DNA of 33,602 nucleotides from an uncultured Clostridia bacterium (lineage in GTDB: Bacteria; Bacillota; Clostridia; TANB77; CAG-508). Position 1 is the stretch's first letter; each line of letters begins with the position of its first letter. The notes under the pieces are model-generated. The model was not told the DNA's origin, did not search any database, and saw nothing but the letters and a program-made list of their open reading frames with translations. The stretch covers positions 1 through 33,602 of the forward strand of contig CANRGE010000021.1 of NCBI GenBank assembly GCA_947630065.1, given 5' to 3'. This document shows positions 25,157-31,956 of the stretch, piece by piece. Position numbers and translations under genes: made by a program.

Positions 25157-26401
25157 ATGGATTTATCACAACCATTAGCATATAGAATGAGGCCTAAAAC
25201 ATTAGAAGAATATATAGGTCAAGAACACATACTTGGAAAAGATAAAATTTTATATAGAACAATTAAAGCAGATAGATTATCAAGTATAATTTTATGGGGA
25301 CCACCAGGATGTGGAAAAACATCTCTTGCAAGAGTTATAAGCGAAACAACCAAATATAAATTTACGAGAATAAATGCAGTAACATCAGGTGTTGCAGATA
25401 TAAAAAAGGCAATAGAAGAAGCAAAAAATGTTTTTTTAAATCCAACAGGAAAGTGTATTTTATTTATAGATGAAATTCATAGATTTAATAAATTACAGCA
25501 AGATGCTTTATTACCATATGTTGAAAATGGAACAGTAATATTAATAGGAGCTACAACAGAAAATCCATATTTTGAAGTAAATAAGGCTTTAATATCAAGA
25601 TCTATGATTTTTAAACTTGAGCCTTTAACAACAAAAGATATTTATAAGATTTTAAAAATGTCTTTAGAAAGAGAAGATGGACTAAAAAGTTTTAATGTAA
25701 AAATAGAAGATTCAACATTAGAAAAAATTGCAGAAGTATCAAATGGAGATGTAAGGACAGCATTAAACGGATTAGAAGTAGCTGTTCTTACAACAAAAAT
25801 GGATAAAGATGGTTTTATTACAATAACAGATGAAATAGCAGCAGATAGTGTAAGAAGTAGAAAAGCAATTTTTGATAAAAATGGAGATAGTCATTACGAT
25901 AATATAAGTGCATTTATAAAATCTATGAGGGGTAGTGACCCAGATGCTGCAGTATTCTATTTAGCAAGAGCATTAAATGGAGGAGAGGATCCTGTATTTT
26001 TAGCAAGAAGAATTGTTATTGCAGCTGCTGAGGATGTAGGAATGGCTAATCCAAATGCATTAGTAGTAGCAACTTCAGCAATGCAAGCTGTAACTATGAT
26101 AGGTATGCCAGAATCTAGAATAATATTATCAGAAGCGGCAGTGTATGTGGCTACATCTAAAAAATCTAATGCTTCATATTTAGCAATAAATAAAGCACTA
26201 GAAGATGTAAGCACAAAAGATACAGGAACAATACCAATGCATATTAGAAATGCACCTGCAGAAGGAATGGAACAATTTGGTTACCATGAAGGATATAAAT
26301 ATCCACATGATTACCCAGGGCATGTTGTTGAACAACAGTATTTACCAGATAAAATGTTAGGAACTAAATATTACATAAAAGATGAAAATATTAAAAATTG
26401 A
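25157..26401 (+). CDS. rarA: Replication-associated recombination protein A (RarA/MgsA)
   Basis: RarA is an AAA+ ATPase of the clamp-loader clade that acts at stalled forks. The 414 residues are standard. PLAYRMRPKTLEEYIGQEHIL opens the protein, followed by Walker A WGPPGCGKTSLA (about 47-58), Walker [17 protein letters not shown] (about 98-113), GATTENPYFEVNKALISRS (sensor 1 and Arg finger), a lid domain, and the C-terminal tetramerisation domain with SMRGSDPDAAVFYLARAL and LARRIVIAAAEDVGMANPNAL. ATG 25157 is five nt after ruvA with TAGGAG overlapping the ruvA stop, so the two are coupled. Its stop overlaps the possible TTG start of the following permease half. Confidence 0.96.
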   Translation: MDLSQPLAYRMRPKTLEEYIGQEHILGKDKILYRTIKADRLSSIILWGPPGCGKTSLARVISETTKYKFTRINAVTSGVADIKKAIEEAKNVFLNPTGKCILFIDEIHRFNKLQQDALLPYVENGTVILIGATTENPYFEVNKALISRSMIFKLEPLTTKDIYKILKMSLEREDGLKSFNVKIEDSTLEKIAEVSNGDVRTALNGLEVAVLTTKMDKDGFITITDEIAADSVRSRKAIFDKNGDSHYDNISAFIKSMRGSDPDAAVFYLARALNGGEDPVFLARRIVIAAAEDVGMANPNALVVATSAMQAVTMIGMPESRIILSEAAVYVATSKKSNASYLAINKALEDVSTKDTGTIPMHIRNAPAEGMEQFGYHEGYKYPHDYPGHVVEQQYLPDKMLGTKYYIKDENIKN

Positions 26402-26802
26402 ATAAAAAAATAAAATTAGAAAAAACTACTATTATGATAAAAGATAATAGTAGTTTTAATATAAAAAAGATATTAATAGGGATTATGGCTGGAATTGTAA
26501 GTGGATTATTTTCAACAGGGGGAGGAATGATATTAGTTCCAGCATTTATATATTTATTAAATTTAGATGATGTTAAAGCAAGAGGAACATCAGTATTTTG
26601 TATTTTGCCTATGGTTGTAACAAGTAGTTTCTTTTATTACAAAGGTAACTTCATAAATTGGAAAATTGCAATATTATGCGCAATAGGAGGAGCAATAGGT
26701 GGATATATAGGTGCAAAACTATTAAAAAAATTGCCTAAAAGTGTTTTAAAAATTTCATTTACCATATTTTTAATATATGCATCATATAAAATGATAAACT
26801 AA
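26398..26802 (+). CDS. Half-size TSUP (TauE/SafE) permease, subunit 1
   Basis: TSUP proteins export or import sulfite, sulfoacetate and related anions, and full-length members are internal duplications of seven to eight helices. This 134-residue protein covers one half only. After a short polar leader, GIMAGIVSGLFSTGGGMILVPAFIYLL carries the family glycine motif, followed by ARGTSVFCILPMVVTSSFFYY, ILCAIGGAIGGYIGAKLLKK and a final helix. The start is uncertain: TTG 26398 overlaps the rarA stop as TTGA; an ATG at 26434 is possible; neither has a good RBS. The matching half is at 27173-27580, beyond an inverted small gene. The two may assemble as a heterodimer. Substrate unknown. Confidence 0.8.
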   Translation: MNKKIKLEKTTIMIKDNSSFNIKKILIGIMAGIVSGLFSTGGGMILVPAFIYLLNLDDVKARGTSVFCILPMVVTSSFFYYKGNFINWKIAILCAIGGAIGGYIGAKLLKKLPKSVLKISFTIFLIYASYKMIN

Positions 26803-26835
26803 AAAGAATCAAGTATTACACTTAATTCTTTTTAG
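26799..26835. terminator. Bidirectional terminator
   Basis: CTAAAAAGAATCAAGT (26799-26814) and ACTTAATTCTTTTTAG (26820-26835), one mismatch, between the permease half and the convergent SpoIIID-like gene. Confidence 0.85.
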
Positions 26836-26847
26836 TTAATAGAAATA

Positions 26848-27087
26848 TTAATTCCTTTTTGTTAGAGATTTTTGCTGTGTTGCTTGACCTCCACGATAGG
26901 GTGCTTCTTTTTTGTTCTTTGCTAGAATTCTTAATGATTCTGCATTCCTCCGCTTTTTAGTAAGAATTGTATGAACAGTAGATTTGTTAATCCCAAAAAA
27001 CTTTGCGGTTTCTCTGCATGTTGATTCATTTGCGTTAAAATAAGAAACAATAGCATCATAGTCTATAAATTTTTGAGTTTGTAACAT
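26848..27087 (-). CDS. SpoIIID-like helix-turn-helix DNA-binding protein
   Basis: The 79-residue protein has an HTH in its middle (CRETAKFFGINKSTVHTILTKK, about 29-50) and a C-terminal basic motif YRGGQATQQKS that mirrors the RHLRGGEATKLKY end of SpoIIID, the mother-cell sporulation regulator. Length (SpoIIID about 80-90), HTH placement and the RGGxAT tail all agree, so I assign it to the SpoIIID family, though the sequence is divergent and may not act in sporulation. ATG 27087 follows GGAGG. It is inverted between two TSUP halves on the other strand. An in-frame CGG (KKRRN) shows that CGG codes for Arg here although it is rare. Confidence 0.8.
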   Translation of the reverse strand: MLQTQKFIDYDAIVSYFNANESTCRETAKFFGINKSTVHTILTKKRRNAESLRILAKNKKEAPYRGGQATQQKSLTKRN

Positions 27088-27172
27088 AAAAAAACCTCCA
27101 TTTCAAAACAATAAAATTAATATTATCTATTATATTATAAAAAGTATGAAAAATCAATAAAAGGAGATAGTA

Positions 27173-27580
27173 ATGTTAGAACTATTAAGCGGATTAGGAG
27201 CAGGTATTGTAAGTGGAACCGGCATGGGTGGAGGAACAATTTTAATATTTTTACTTACATTTATAATTGGAATTGAACAACATGTGGCACAAGCAACCAA
27301 TTTGATTTTTTTTGTTCCAACATCTATTGTAGCAATAATTGTTAATTTAAAAAATAAAAATATAGATATTCCATTAGCAATACAAATATCTATATTTGGC
27401 ATAATAGGAGCAATAATAGGAGCAAATATTTCTATTAATATTGATGTTGGAATATTAAAGAAAATTTTTGGAGTATTTTTAGCATTAATTGCAATATGGG
27501 AAATTTATTCATTATTAAAAGAGTATATATTTAAAGAAAAAAAGCATACTAAAAATATATTTATCAAGAAAGGAAAGTGA
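27173..27580 (+). CDS. Half-size TSUP (TauE/SafE) permease, subunit 2
   Basis: This 135-residue protein is homologous in layout to the half at 26398. LLSGLGAGIVSGTGMGGGTILIFLLTFI carries the glycine motif, then AQATNLIFFVPTSIVAIIV, IQISIFGIIGAIIGANI and LKKIFGVFLALIAIWEI; a Lys-rich tail ends it. Four helices again, so neither half is a complete TSUP protein, and together they would make one. ATG 27173 has AAAGGAG upstream. A 46-residue protein follows after seven nt in the same direction. Function as an anion permease is inferred from family only. Confidence 0.82.
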   Translation: MLELLSGLGAGIVSGTGMGGGTILIFLLTFIIGIEQHVAQATNLIFFVPTSIVAIIVNLKNKNIDIPLAIQISIFGIIGAIIGANISINIDVGILKKIFGVFLALIAIWEIYSLLKEYIFKEKKHTKNIFIKKGK

Positions 27581-27586
27581 TTAAAG

Positions 27587-27727
27587 ATGAAATTTATAAA
27601 AGGAATGATTATGGGAACAATAATATCAGCTGGTGTTGTTATGATGTATAATGAAAGTATGAATAATAGCAAGAAAAAGATGGTAAAAATGGGAAAACAA
27701 ATGGTTAAAAAATTAGGAATAATTTAA
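27587..27727 (+). CDS. Small membrane protein, 46 aa
   Basis: This short gene has AAGAAAGGAAAG upstream, 10 nt before ATG 27587. The product begins MKFIKGMIMGTIISAGVVMMY, one hydrophobic helix, and continues with a Lys/Met-rich amphipathic stretch (NNSKKKMVKMGKQMVKKLGII). The style resembles small YtxH-like membrane proteins. It is probably transcribed with the TSUP half just upstream and is followed directly by a terminator. Function unknown. Confidence 0.7.
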   Translation: MKFIKGMIMGTIISAGVVMMYNESMNNSKKKMVKMGKQMVKKLGII

Positions 27728-27757
27728 TGGACGTATTAAAAATACGTCCAATTTTAA
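27727..27757. terminator. Bidirectional terminator
   Basis: TGGACGTATT (27728-27737), loop AAA, AATACGTCCA (27741-27750), followed by ATTTTA. Confidence 0.8.
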
Positions 27758-27771
27758 AAAAGATAGTTAAA

Positions 27772-28242
27772 TTAGCAATCACAATCGCAATTATCTTCAC
27801 AACAATTATCTTCTACATCACAAGTTCTTTTGCAATCTTTTTTACAACATTTGTCGCCATCTACATAGCAATCGCATTTGTCCATACTACTTCCTTTTAA
27901 ACATTTGCCTTCATGGTTACATCTAGCACATACTTTTATATGTTTTACTTGATCTACCCAGAAATTAATTTCATATTTTTTATCTGGACAAAGAGGTCCA
28001 AAAACAAATTCGCCTTCTTCATCAGTAAAAGTATGTGAAACAGGTCTTCTTTCACCATTATCACAAATTTCAACAAGTTTTACAACTGCATTTTCAACAG
28101 GTTCTTTATAACAATCTTTTATAACTCCATATATTACATTTCTATTATCACAAGGTAAAGAAATATCTAAATCGAATTGTTTACCACATGCAATAGCTCC
28201 GTCAACCTCAACAATTGGGCAACATGGTTTTTCAAAATCCAT
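27772..28242 (-). CDS. Cys-rich protein with a carboxypeptidase-regulatory/Cna B-like domain
   Basis: The 156-residue protein starts at ATG 28242 (AAAGGTTGA eight nt upstream). Residues about 30-100 form a beta-sandwich of carboxypeptidase regulatory-like type: VIYGVIKDCYKEPVENAVVKLVE, then FTDEEGEFVFGPLCPDKKYEINF. The N-terminus has PCCPIV, and the last 50 residues are dominated by cysteines (CARCNHEGKC, CDCYVDGDKCCKKDC, NCCEDNCDCDC). I count 21 cysteines in all, 14 of them in this tail. No signal peptide or membrane segment is present, so it is cytosolic or delivered unconventionally. Metal binding or disulfide cross-linking, as in spore coat or crust proteins, are both conceivable; neither is shown. 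Confidence 0.8.
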   Translation of the reverse strand: MDFEKPCCPIVEVDGAIACGKQFDLDISLPCDNRNVIYGVIKDCYKEPVENAVVKLVEICDNGERRPVSHTFTDEEGEFVFGPLCPDKKYEINFWVDQVKHIKVCARCNHEGKCLKGSSMDKCDCYVDGDKCCKKDCKRTCDVEDNCCEDNCDCDC

Positions 28243-28331
28243 AAAAATCAACCTTTCTTTTAATAATTAGCATAATGCTATATTACATAATATGAAAAAA
28301 GTTGAAAATAGTGATTAAGTAAAAAAATATG

Positions 28332-28360
28332 TTGAAAAATAAAATAATATGTGATATAAC
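28332..28360 (+). promoter_or_regulatory. Promoter of the small protein-cdaA unit
   Basis: TTGAAA (28332-28337), 17 nt, TATAAC (28355-28360), followed by AGAAAGGAATG before ATG 28401. Confidence 0.6.
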
Positions 28361-28400
28361 CATAAATATAAATATTTCGTAGAAAGGAATGAAAATACAA

Positions 28401-28550
28401 ATGAAATTAAAAAAAGATAAGCAAGAACAAGAACCAAAAAGAAAAATAGACAAAAGTAAATTATTTGTTAGAATAATGGCAGGAATACTTGCAGCATTAA
28501 TGGTAGTTACAGCATGTACAACATTAATATATTATTTATTTGCAATGTAA
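28401..28550 (+). CDS. Small single-pass membrane protein, 49 aa
   Basis: MKLKKDKQEQEPKRKIDKSK, a highly charged N-terminus, is followed by one helix (LFVRIMAGILAALMVVTACTTLIYYLFAM) that ends the protein. The topology is N-in, with almost nothing outside. It lies 23 nt upstream of cdaA on the same transcript. The TACT motif could hint at a lipobox (A-C), but its position after 37 residues and a charged leader make a lipoprotein unlikely. I do not recognise the family; a role as a partner or regulator of CdaA is only a suggestion from position. Confidence 0.7.
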   Translation: MKLKKDKQEQEPKRKIDKSKLFVRIMAGILAALMVVTACTTLIYYLFAM

Positions 28551-28573
28551 ATAAATAGAAAAAGAGGATAAAT

Positions 28574-29476
28574 ATGTTAGATAATTTTACTATAAAAATA
28601 GATAGTTTAAATATCACAGAATATATGGAAATGTTACATGAAAACCCTATTAAATTAATAACATTAGCAATAGATTTAGGAATAGTAATATTTTTAATAG
28701 TATATATTTTAAAATTTGCAAGAAATTCAAGAGCATGGCAACTCCTAAAGGGTATAGCATTATTAATTGTTGCTACAGCAATAAGCAAAATATTAGATTT
28801 AAAAATATTAAATTTCATATTAAGTTCTATAATGACATGGGGAGTTTTTGCATTAATAGTTATATTTCAACCAGAATTAAGGAGAGCATTAGAACAATTA
28901 GGAACTAATAAATTAACAAAATTTTTTGGAATAAATAAAGATATAGAAACAAGAACAAAAGAAGATATATATAAAGTAGTAATAGCAGCAGAAGAATTAT
29001 CAAAAACTAAAACAGGTGGATTAATAGTAATAGAAAGAGATATAGAAATAAAAGATATAATTTCAACAGGAATAGAAATAAACTCAGAAGTATCTCCACA
29101 ATTGTTAGTAAATATATTTGTTCCAAATACACCATTACATGATGGGGCAGTTGTAATAAGTAATAATAAAATAGTAGCAGCTGCATGTATGTTACCATTA
29201 GCAAGTGACTATGATATAGCAAAAGAACTTGGAACAAGACATAGAGCAGCAATAGGTATATCTAAAGAATCAGATGCAATAGCAATAGTAGTATCAGAAG
29301 AAACAGGAAAAGTATCTATAGCAAAAGACGGTACTCTAATTGCAGATGTATCAGAAGAAGCATTAAAGAAAATATTAATAAAAAATGTAGTAACAAAAAG
29401 GTTTGGAAATGTTAAAGAAGAAAGAAAAATGCGATTTAGAAAACTAAATTTTAAAATGAAAAATAAAAAAGAATAA
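28574..29476 (+). CDS. cdaA: Membrane diadenylate cyclase CdaA
   Basis: CdaA condenses two ATP into c-di-AMP, a signal controlling potassium and osmolyte transport and cell-wall balance. The 300-residue protein has three N-terminal membrane helices (about 20-105: LITLAIDLGIVIFLIVYIL, LLKGIALLIVATAISKIL, ILSSIMTWGVFALIVIF), the linker QPELRRALEQLG, and the DAC domain with PLHDGAVVIS (DGA at 190-192) and GTRHRAAIGISKE (RHR at 222-224). All catalytic motifs are intact. The usual downstream regulator cdaR (YbbR domains) is absent: a hairpin follows and then truA. ATG 28574 is preceded by AGAGGA. About 20-30 residues at the C-terminus (RKMRFRKLNFKMKNKK) are strongly basic. Confidence 0.95.
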   Translation: MLDNFTIKIDSLNITEYMEMLHENPIKLITLAIDLGIVIFLIVYILKFARNSRAWQLLKGIALLIVATAISKILDLKILNFILSSIMTWGVFALIVIFQPELRRALEQLGTNKLTKFFGINKDIETRTKEDIYKVVIAAEELSKTKTGGLIVIERDIEIKDIISTGIEINSEVSPQLLVNIFVPNTPLHDGAVVISNNKIVAAACMLPLASDYDIAKELGTRHRAAIGISKESDAIAIVVSEETGKVSIAKDGTLIADVSEEALKKILIKNVVTKRFGNVKEERKMRFRKLNFKMKNKKE

Positions 29477-29479
29477 GAA

Positions 29480-29503
29480 TAAGGCGGAGAGTTCTCCGTC
29501 TTA
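29480..29503. terminator. Hairpin between cdaA and truA
   Basis: TAAGGCGGAGA and TCTCCGTCTTA form an 11-bp stem with one non-Watson-Crick pair and a two-nt gap. No T-run follows, so it may attenuate or stabilise rather than terminate. Confidence 0.55.
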
Positions 29504-29522
29504 ATAAATGTAAGGAGTAAAT

Positions 29523-30260
29523 ATGCGTAATATTAAATTAACAATAGAATATGATGGAAAAGAATTTAATGGATGGCAAAAACAACCTAATAAACTGAAT
29601 ATACAAGGAACAATAGAAACAGTTATTTCAGAAATAACAAATGAGCCAGTTGAGCTAATAGCATCAGGAAGGACAGATGCAGGAGTTCATGCATTAGGTC
29701 AAGTAGCAAACTTTAAAACGAATTCGAAATTGCCAATAGAAAAGTTTCCAATCGCAATAAATTCGAAAATTAAAAAAAGTATAATAATAAAAAAGGCAGA
29801 AGAAGTAGAAGAGGATTTTCATGCACGATACAACTGTAAGAAAAAAACATATAGATACATAATAAATAATTCTGAATATGGAACAGCAATATACAGAAAT
29901 TTAGAATATTGTGTACCACAAAAATTAGATATAAATGAAATGAAAAAAGCAATAAAATATTTTGAGGGAGAACATGACTTTAAAGCATTTAAATCAAGTG
30001 GAACAAGCAGTAAAAGTAGTGTAAGAACAATATATAGTGCAAATATTTTTCAAGAAGGAGAAAAAATTATAATAGAATTAACTGGAAATGGATTTTTATA
30101 CAATATGGTTAGAATAATATCTGGAACAATATTAGAAGTAGGATTAGGAAAAATTAAAACAGAAGAAATACCTAATATAATAGAACAAAAACAACGTGAA
30201 AAAGCAGGAAAAACACTACCAGCACATGCATTATATTTAGTAAGTGTAGAATATAAATAA
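29523..30260 (+). CDS. truA: tRNA pseudouridine(38-40) synthase TruA
   Basis: TruA isomerises uridines 38-40 in the anticodon arm of many tRNAs. The 245 residues are standard. IEYDGKEFNGWQKQPN opens the protein, GRTDAGVHALGQVANF carries the catalytic Asp (D52), HARYNCKKKTYRYII and FEGEHDFKAFKSSG follow, and the C-terminal half contains GNGFLYNMVRIISGTILEVGLGK and AHALYLVSVEY. ATG 29523 follows TAAGGAG. It lies 46 nt after cdaA with only a weak hairpin between, so partial read-through is likely. Confidence 0.96.
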   Translation: MRNIKLTIEYDGKEFNGWQKQPNKLNIQGTIETVISEITNEPVELIASGRTDAGVHALGQVANFKTNSKLPIEKFPIAINSKIKKSIIIKKAEEVEEDFHARYNCKKKTYRYIINNSEYGTAIYRNLEYCVPQKLDINEMKKAIKYFEGEHDFKAFKSSGTSSKSSVRTIYSANIFQEGEKIIIELTGNGFLYNMVRIISGTILEVGLGKIKTEEIPNIIEQKQREKAGKTLPAHALYLVSVEYK

Positions 30261-30323
30261 GTAACAAAAACAAATAAGTATTCATACTATAAAATAAAAT
30301 ACATATAAAGGAGAGAATAGTAT

Positions 30324-30668
30324 ATGAATACTTTATTAATATTTTTTGCTTTTCCTGTTGCAACTATAATATTATCAGTGGTATTACAAAAATTAATAAA
30401 AAGTCCAATACTTGTAGCAGCAATATTTTTTGCTATTTATTTAGTAATAGCGTTTGCATTTTTTGATGCAACATTTTTAGTAGCTGCAATTATTTATACA
30501 TTATTAGCATATTTAACAGCTCTAATAGTTAAATTATTATGTCATATATGCAGATTCTTAAATAATGAGCAAGAGGCTACTGCAACAACCATTACAGTAA
30601 ATACAACACAACCTGTAAATAATAATGTAAATGGTTGTAATTGTTGCAGAAGAAGGAGAAATTTTTAA
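30324..30668 (+). CDS. DUF2651-like small membrane protein (YbeF family), 114 aa
   Basis: This protein has three helices: residues 1-23 (LLIFFAFPVATIILSVVL), 27-48 (ILVAAIFFAIYLVIAFAFF) and 50-75 (FLVAAIIYTLLAYLTALIVKLL). The layout resembles the DUF2651 (YbeF) family, an assignment from memory of the pattern. The hydrophilic tail of about 38 residues is Asn/Thr-rich and ends CNCCRRRRNF, a Cys-Asn-Cys-Cys cluster next to four arginines, which could bind metal or mark the cytoplasmic side. The RBS AAAGGAGAG precedes ATG 30324. Function unknown. Confidence 0.7.
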   Translation: MNTLLIFFAFPVATIILSVVLQKLIKSPILVAAIFFAIYLVIAFAFFDATFLVAAIIYTLLAYLTALIVKLLCHICRFLNNEQEATATTITVNTTQPVNNNVNGCNCCRRRRNF

Positions 30669-30685
30669 GCAGAATTTGGGGAATA

Positions 30686-30831
30686 AGAACAAATATGCTT
30701 CGAGAGACCTTTTTTCTGCATCTTAAAGTTTGCTATCTAAATTCAAGGTCTCAAAGAAGCGTAAAGATTTGTTGACGCGAAAATTTACAAAGTAAATTTT
30801 CTGTGCAATGTTAGTTTGTTCTATAATAGGA
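30686..30831 (-). repeat. Dispersed hairpin element, copy 8 (hairpin A truncated)
   Basis: This is an inverse-orientation copy with a degenerate left end (AGAACAAATATGCTTCGAGAG), a normal long inverted repeat and hairpin B, TGTGCAATGTTAG, then only CTATAATAGGAAA of hairpin A. The rest of hairpin A is replaced by an unrelated terminator. Confidence 0.9.
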
Positions 30832-30873
30832 AAAAACTAATCAAAAAAGTATACACTTTTCGATTAGTTTTTT
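30831..30873. terminator. Bidirectional terminator
   Basis: AAAAAACTAATCAAAAAAGT (30831-30850) pairs with ACTTTTCGATTAGTTTTTT (30855-30873) with small imperfections. It directly abuts the cut end of element copy 8 and lies downstream of the minus-strand gene at 30904. Confidence 0.75.
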
Positions 30874-30903
30874 TGCTTGTTTATTAAAAGATTGTTATAT
30901 TAT

Positions 30904-31293
30904 TTATCTGCAACCATCATCAGATCTTTGGAATCTATCAAAGTCAAGTTCACTCATATTTTTAGGCTTCTGACCAGTCCACTTAGAAGCTTCAAGAGAT
31001 TCTCTCTCTGGACTTCTTGTTTGACGTTGCTTATTAAGTTGTAGAAGTCTATTTTCTAAAACAGAATTAATTCTTTGTAATTCACTTAAACTATTTCTTC
31101 TTGATAATTCATAACTAGAAACATTTGACAAATTCCAGATACTACTATCTAAGCTATTTATTCTTTTTATTTCATTTACTAAATCAATAATTTTTTCAGC
31201 TAATCTTGATTTTGCATATTCATCATCTACTTGTACTGTTTTATTATTTTTTGAGCCTGAAAAAAATCCACGAATATTATCCATTAGTCCCAT
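30904..31293 (-). CDS. Hypothetical protein, 129 aa
   Basis: I do not recognise the family. The product is soluble and polar, without signal or membrane segments. It starts MGLMDNIRGFFSGSKNNK, has a helical, probably coiled-coil middle (SRLAEKIIDLVNEIKRINSLD, LSELQRINSVLENRLLQLNKQ) with Arg and Ser in heptad-like spacing, and ends with a Pro/Arg/Glu-rich tail (TRSPERESLEASKWTGQKPKNMSELDFDRFQRSDDGCR). The RBS AGGAGG is well placed and the promoter is near consensus, so it is probably expressed. It stands alone. Confidence 0.72.
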   Translation of the reverse strand: MGLMDNIRGFFSGSKNNKTVQVDDEYAKSRLAEKIIDLVNEIKRINSLDSSIWNLSNVSSYELSRRNSLSELQRINSVLENRLLQLNKQRQTRSPERESLEASKWTGQKPKNMSELDFDRFQRSDDGCR

Positions 31294-31332
31294 AGTTATT
31301 CCTCCTTTCTTATATACTTTCTAATATATATA

Positions 31333-31361
31333 ATTATACTATAAAAAGCAAAAAAAGTCAA
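31333..31361 (-). promoter_or_regulatory. Promoter of the 30904-31293 gene
   Basis: On the minus strand TTGACT (31356-31361), 17 nt, TATAAT (31333-31338). Confidence 0.75.
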
Positions 31362-31560
31362 AAAATCCATATATTTCAAGCAATTTAACAATAGGTTACT
31401 TGAAATATTATTTAAATTTAATCATTCGTCAACAACTAAAATATATAATAAATAAAAAAGTAGAAAATCATACAAAGAAATGCTTGTGTAATTGTAGACT
31501 AACTATGTTGTTTTGTCAATATAAAAATAAAAAGATGTCTACGAAGATAAGCCAAATAGT

Positions 31561-31729
31561 GTAGGGGCGATTTTAATCGCCCGCCCTCCAACGAATATGC
31601 TAATAAAAATAACCAATAAAAAATTAATCAGATAAAATGAAATAAATAAAATAAGAAAATTCTTCGAAGAAGCGGGCGATTAAAATCGCCCCTACAAATA
31701 AAAAGCTAATCCTCGAAGGATTTTTTTTG
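31561..31729. repeat. Pair of GGGCGATTTTAATCGCCC palindromes and terminator upstream of pilin-like copy 2
   Basis: GTAGGGGCGATTTTAATCGC (from 31561, continuing CCG) and its exact inverse complement (31674-31696) flank about 90 nt that hold no credible gene. Each copy is itself an 18-nt palindrome. A hairpin with T-run, AATCCTCGAAGGATT (31711-31725) plus T8, follows. The stretch 31362-31560, apart from a 10-bp inverted repeat ATATTTCAAG/CTTGAAATAT (about 31371-31411), shows nothing I can name. Confidence 0.75.
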
Positions 31730-31745
31730 TATCCTAAAAAAATAA

Positions 31746-31774
31746 TTGACAGAATAACAATTAGAGAATATAAT
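31746..31774 (+). promoter_or_regulatory. Consensus promoter of pilin-like copy 2
   Basis: TTGACA (31746-31751), a 17-nt spacer identical to that of copy 1, TATAAT (31769-31774). Confidence 0.85.
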
Positions 31775-31814
31775 AAATGCATAAAAAATAAAAAAATAAA
31801 GGAGAGAACAAAAG

Positions 31815-31956
31815 ATGAAAAGTATTGAGAGAGTAACACACACACACACACACGAATAGGAATGAAGAAGGAATAACACTAATAGCATTAATAATAACAG
31901 TGATTTTATTATTAATCTTAGCAGGAGTAGCAATAAACTTTGCATTGCGGAAATAA
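31815..31956 (+). pseudogene. Pilin-like membrane-anchor segment, copy 2 (phase-off state)
   Basis: ATG 31815 (RBS AAAGGAGAG) reads MKSIERVTHTHTHE and stops at TAG 31857, directly after the AC tract. The pilin-type segment NRNEEGITLIALIITVILLLIL...AGVAINFAL lies in another frame (31852-31956) and has no start of its own. One added AC unit, giving (AC)10, would join the ATG to it, as in copy 1. I therefore read this as a switched-off state rather than a dead gene. After INFAL the anchor frame reads CGG AAA TAA and stops at 31956, the same one-base break as in copy 1 but with an even shorter overlap. Confidence 0.7.
31836..31853. repeat. (AC)9 dinucleotide tract, copy 2
   Basis: Nine AC units (18 nt) at the position homologous to the (AC)22 tract of copy 1. 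Length 18 is 0 modulo 3, whereas the open state needs 2 modulo 3 (44 in copy 1). Confidence 0.95.

Noticed and set aside
28252..28400. Riboswitch or other structured leader before the cdaA unit (also looked for before clpC, truA and rpsT)
   Set aside because: I saw no conserved aptamer sequence or extended stem beyond simple promoters and terminators.
31815..31860. Reassignment of TAG as a sense codon, which would keep copy 2 open
   Set aside because: ctsR, mcsB and ruvA end in TAG at the expected protein ends, so TAG is a normal stop.
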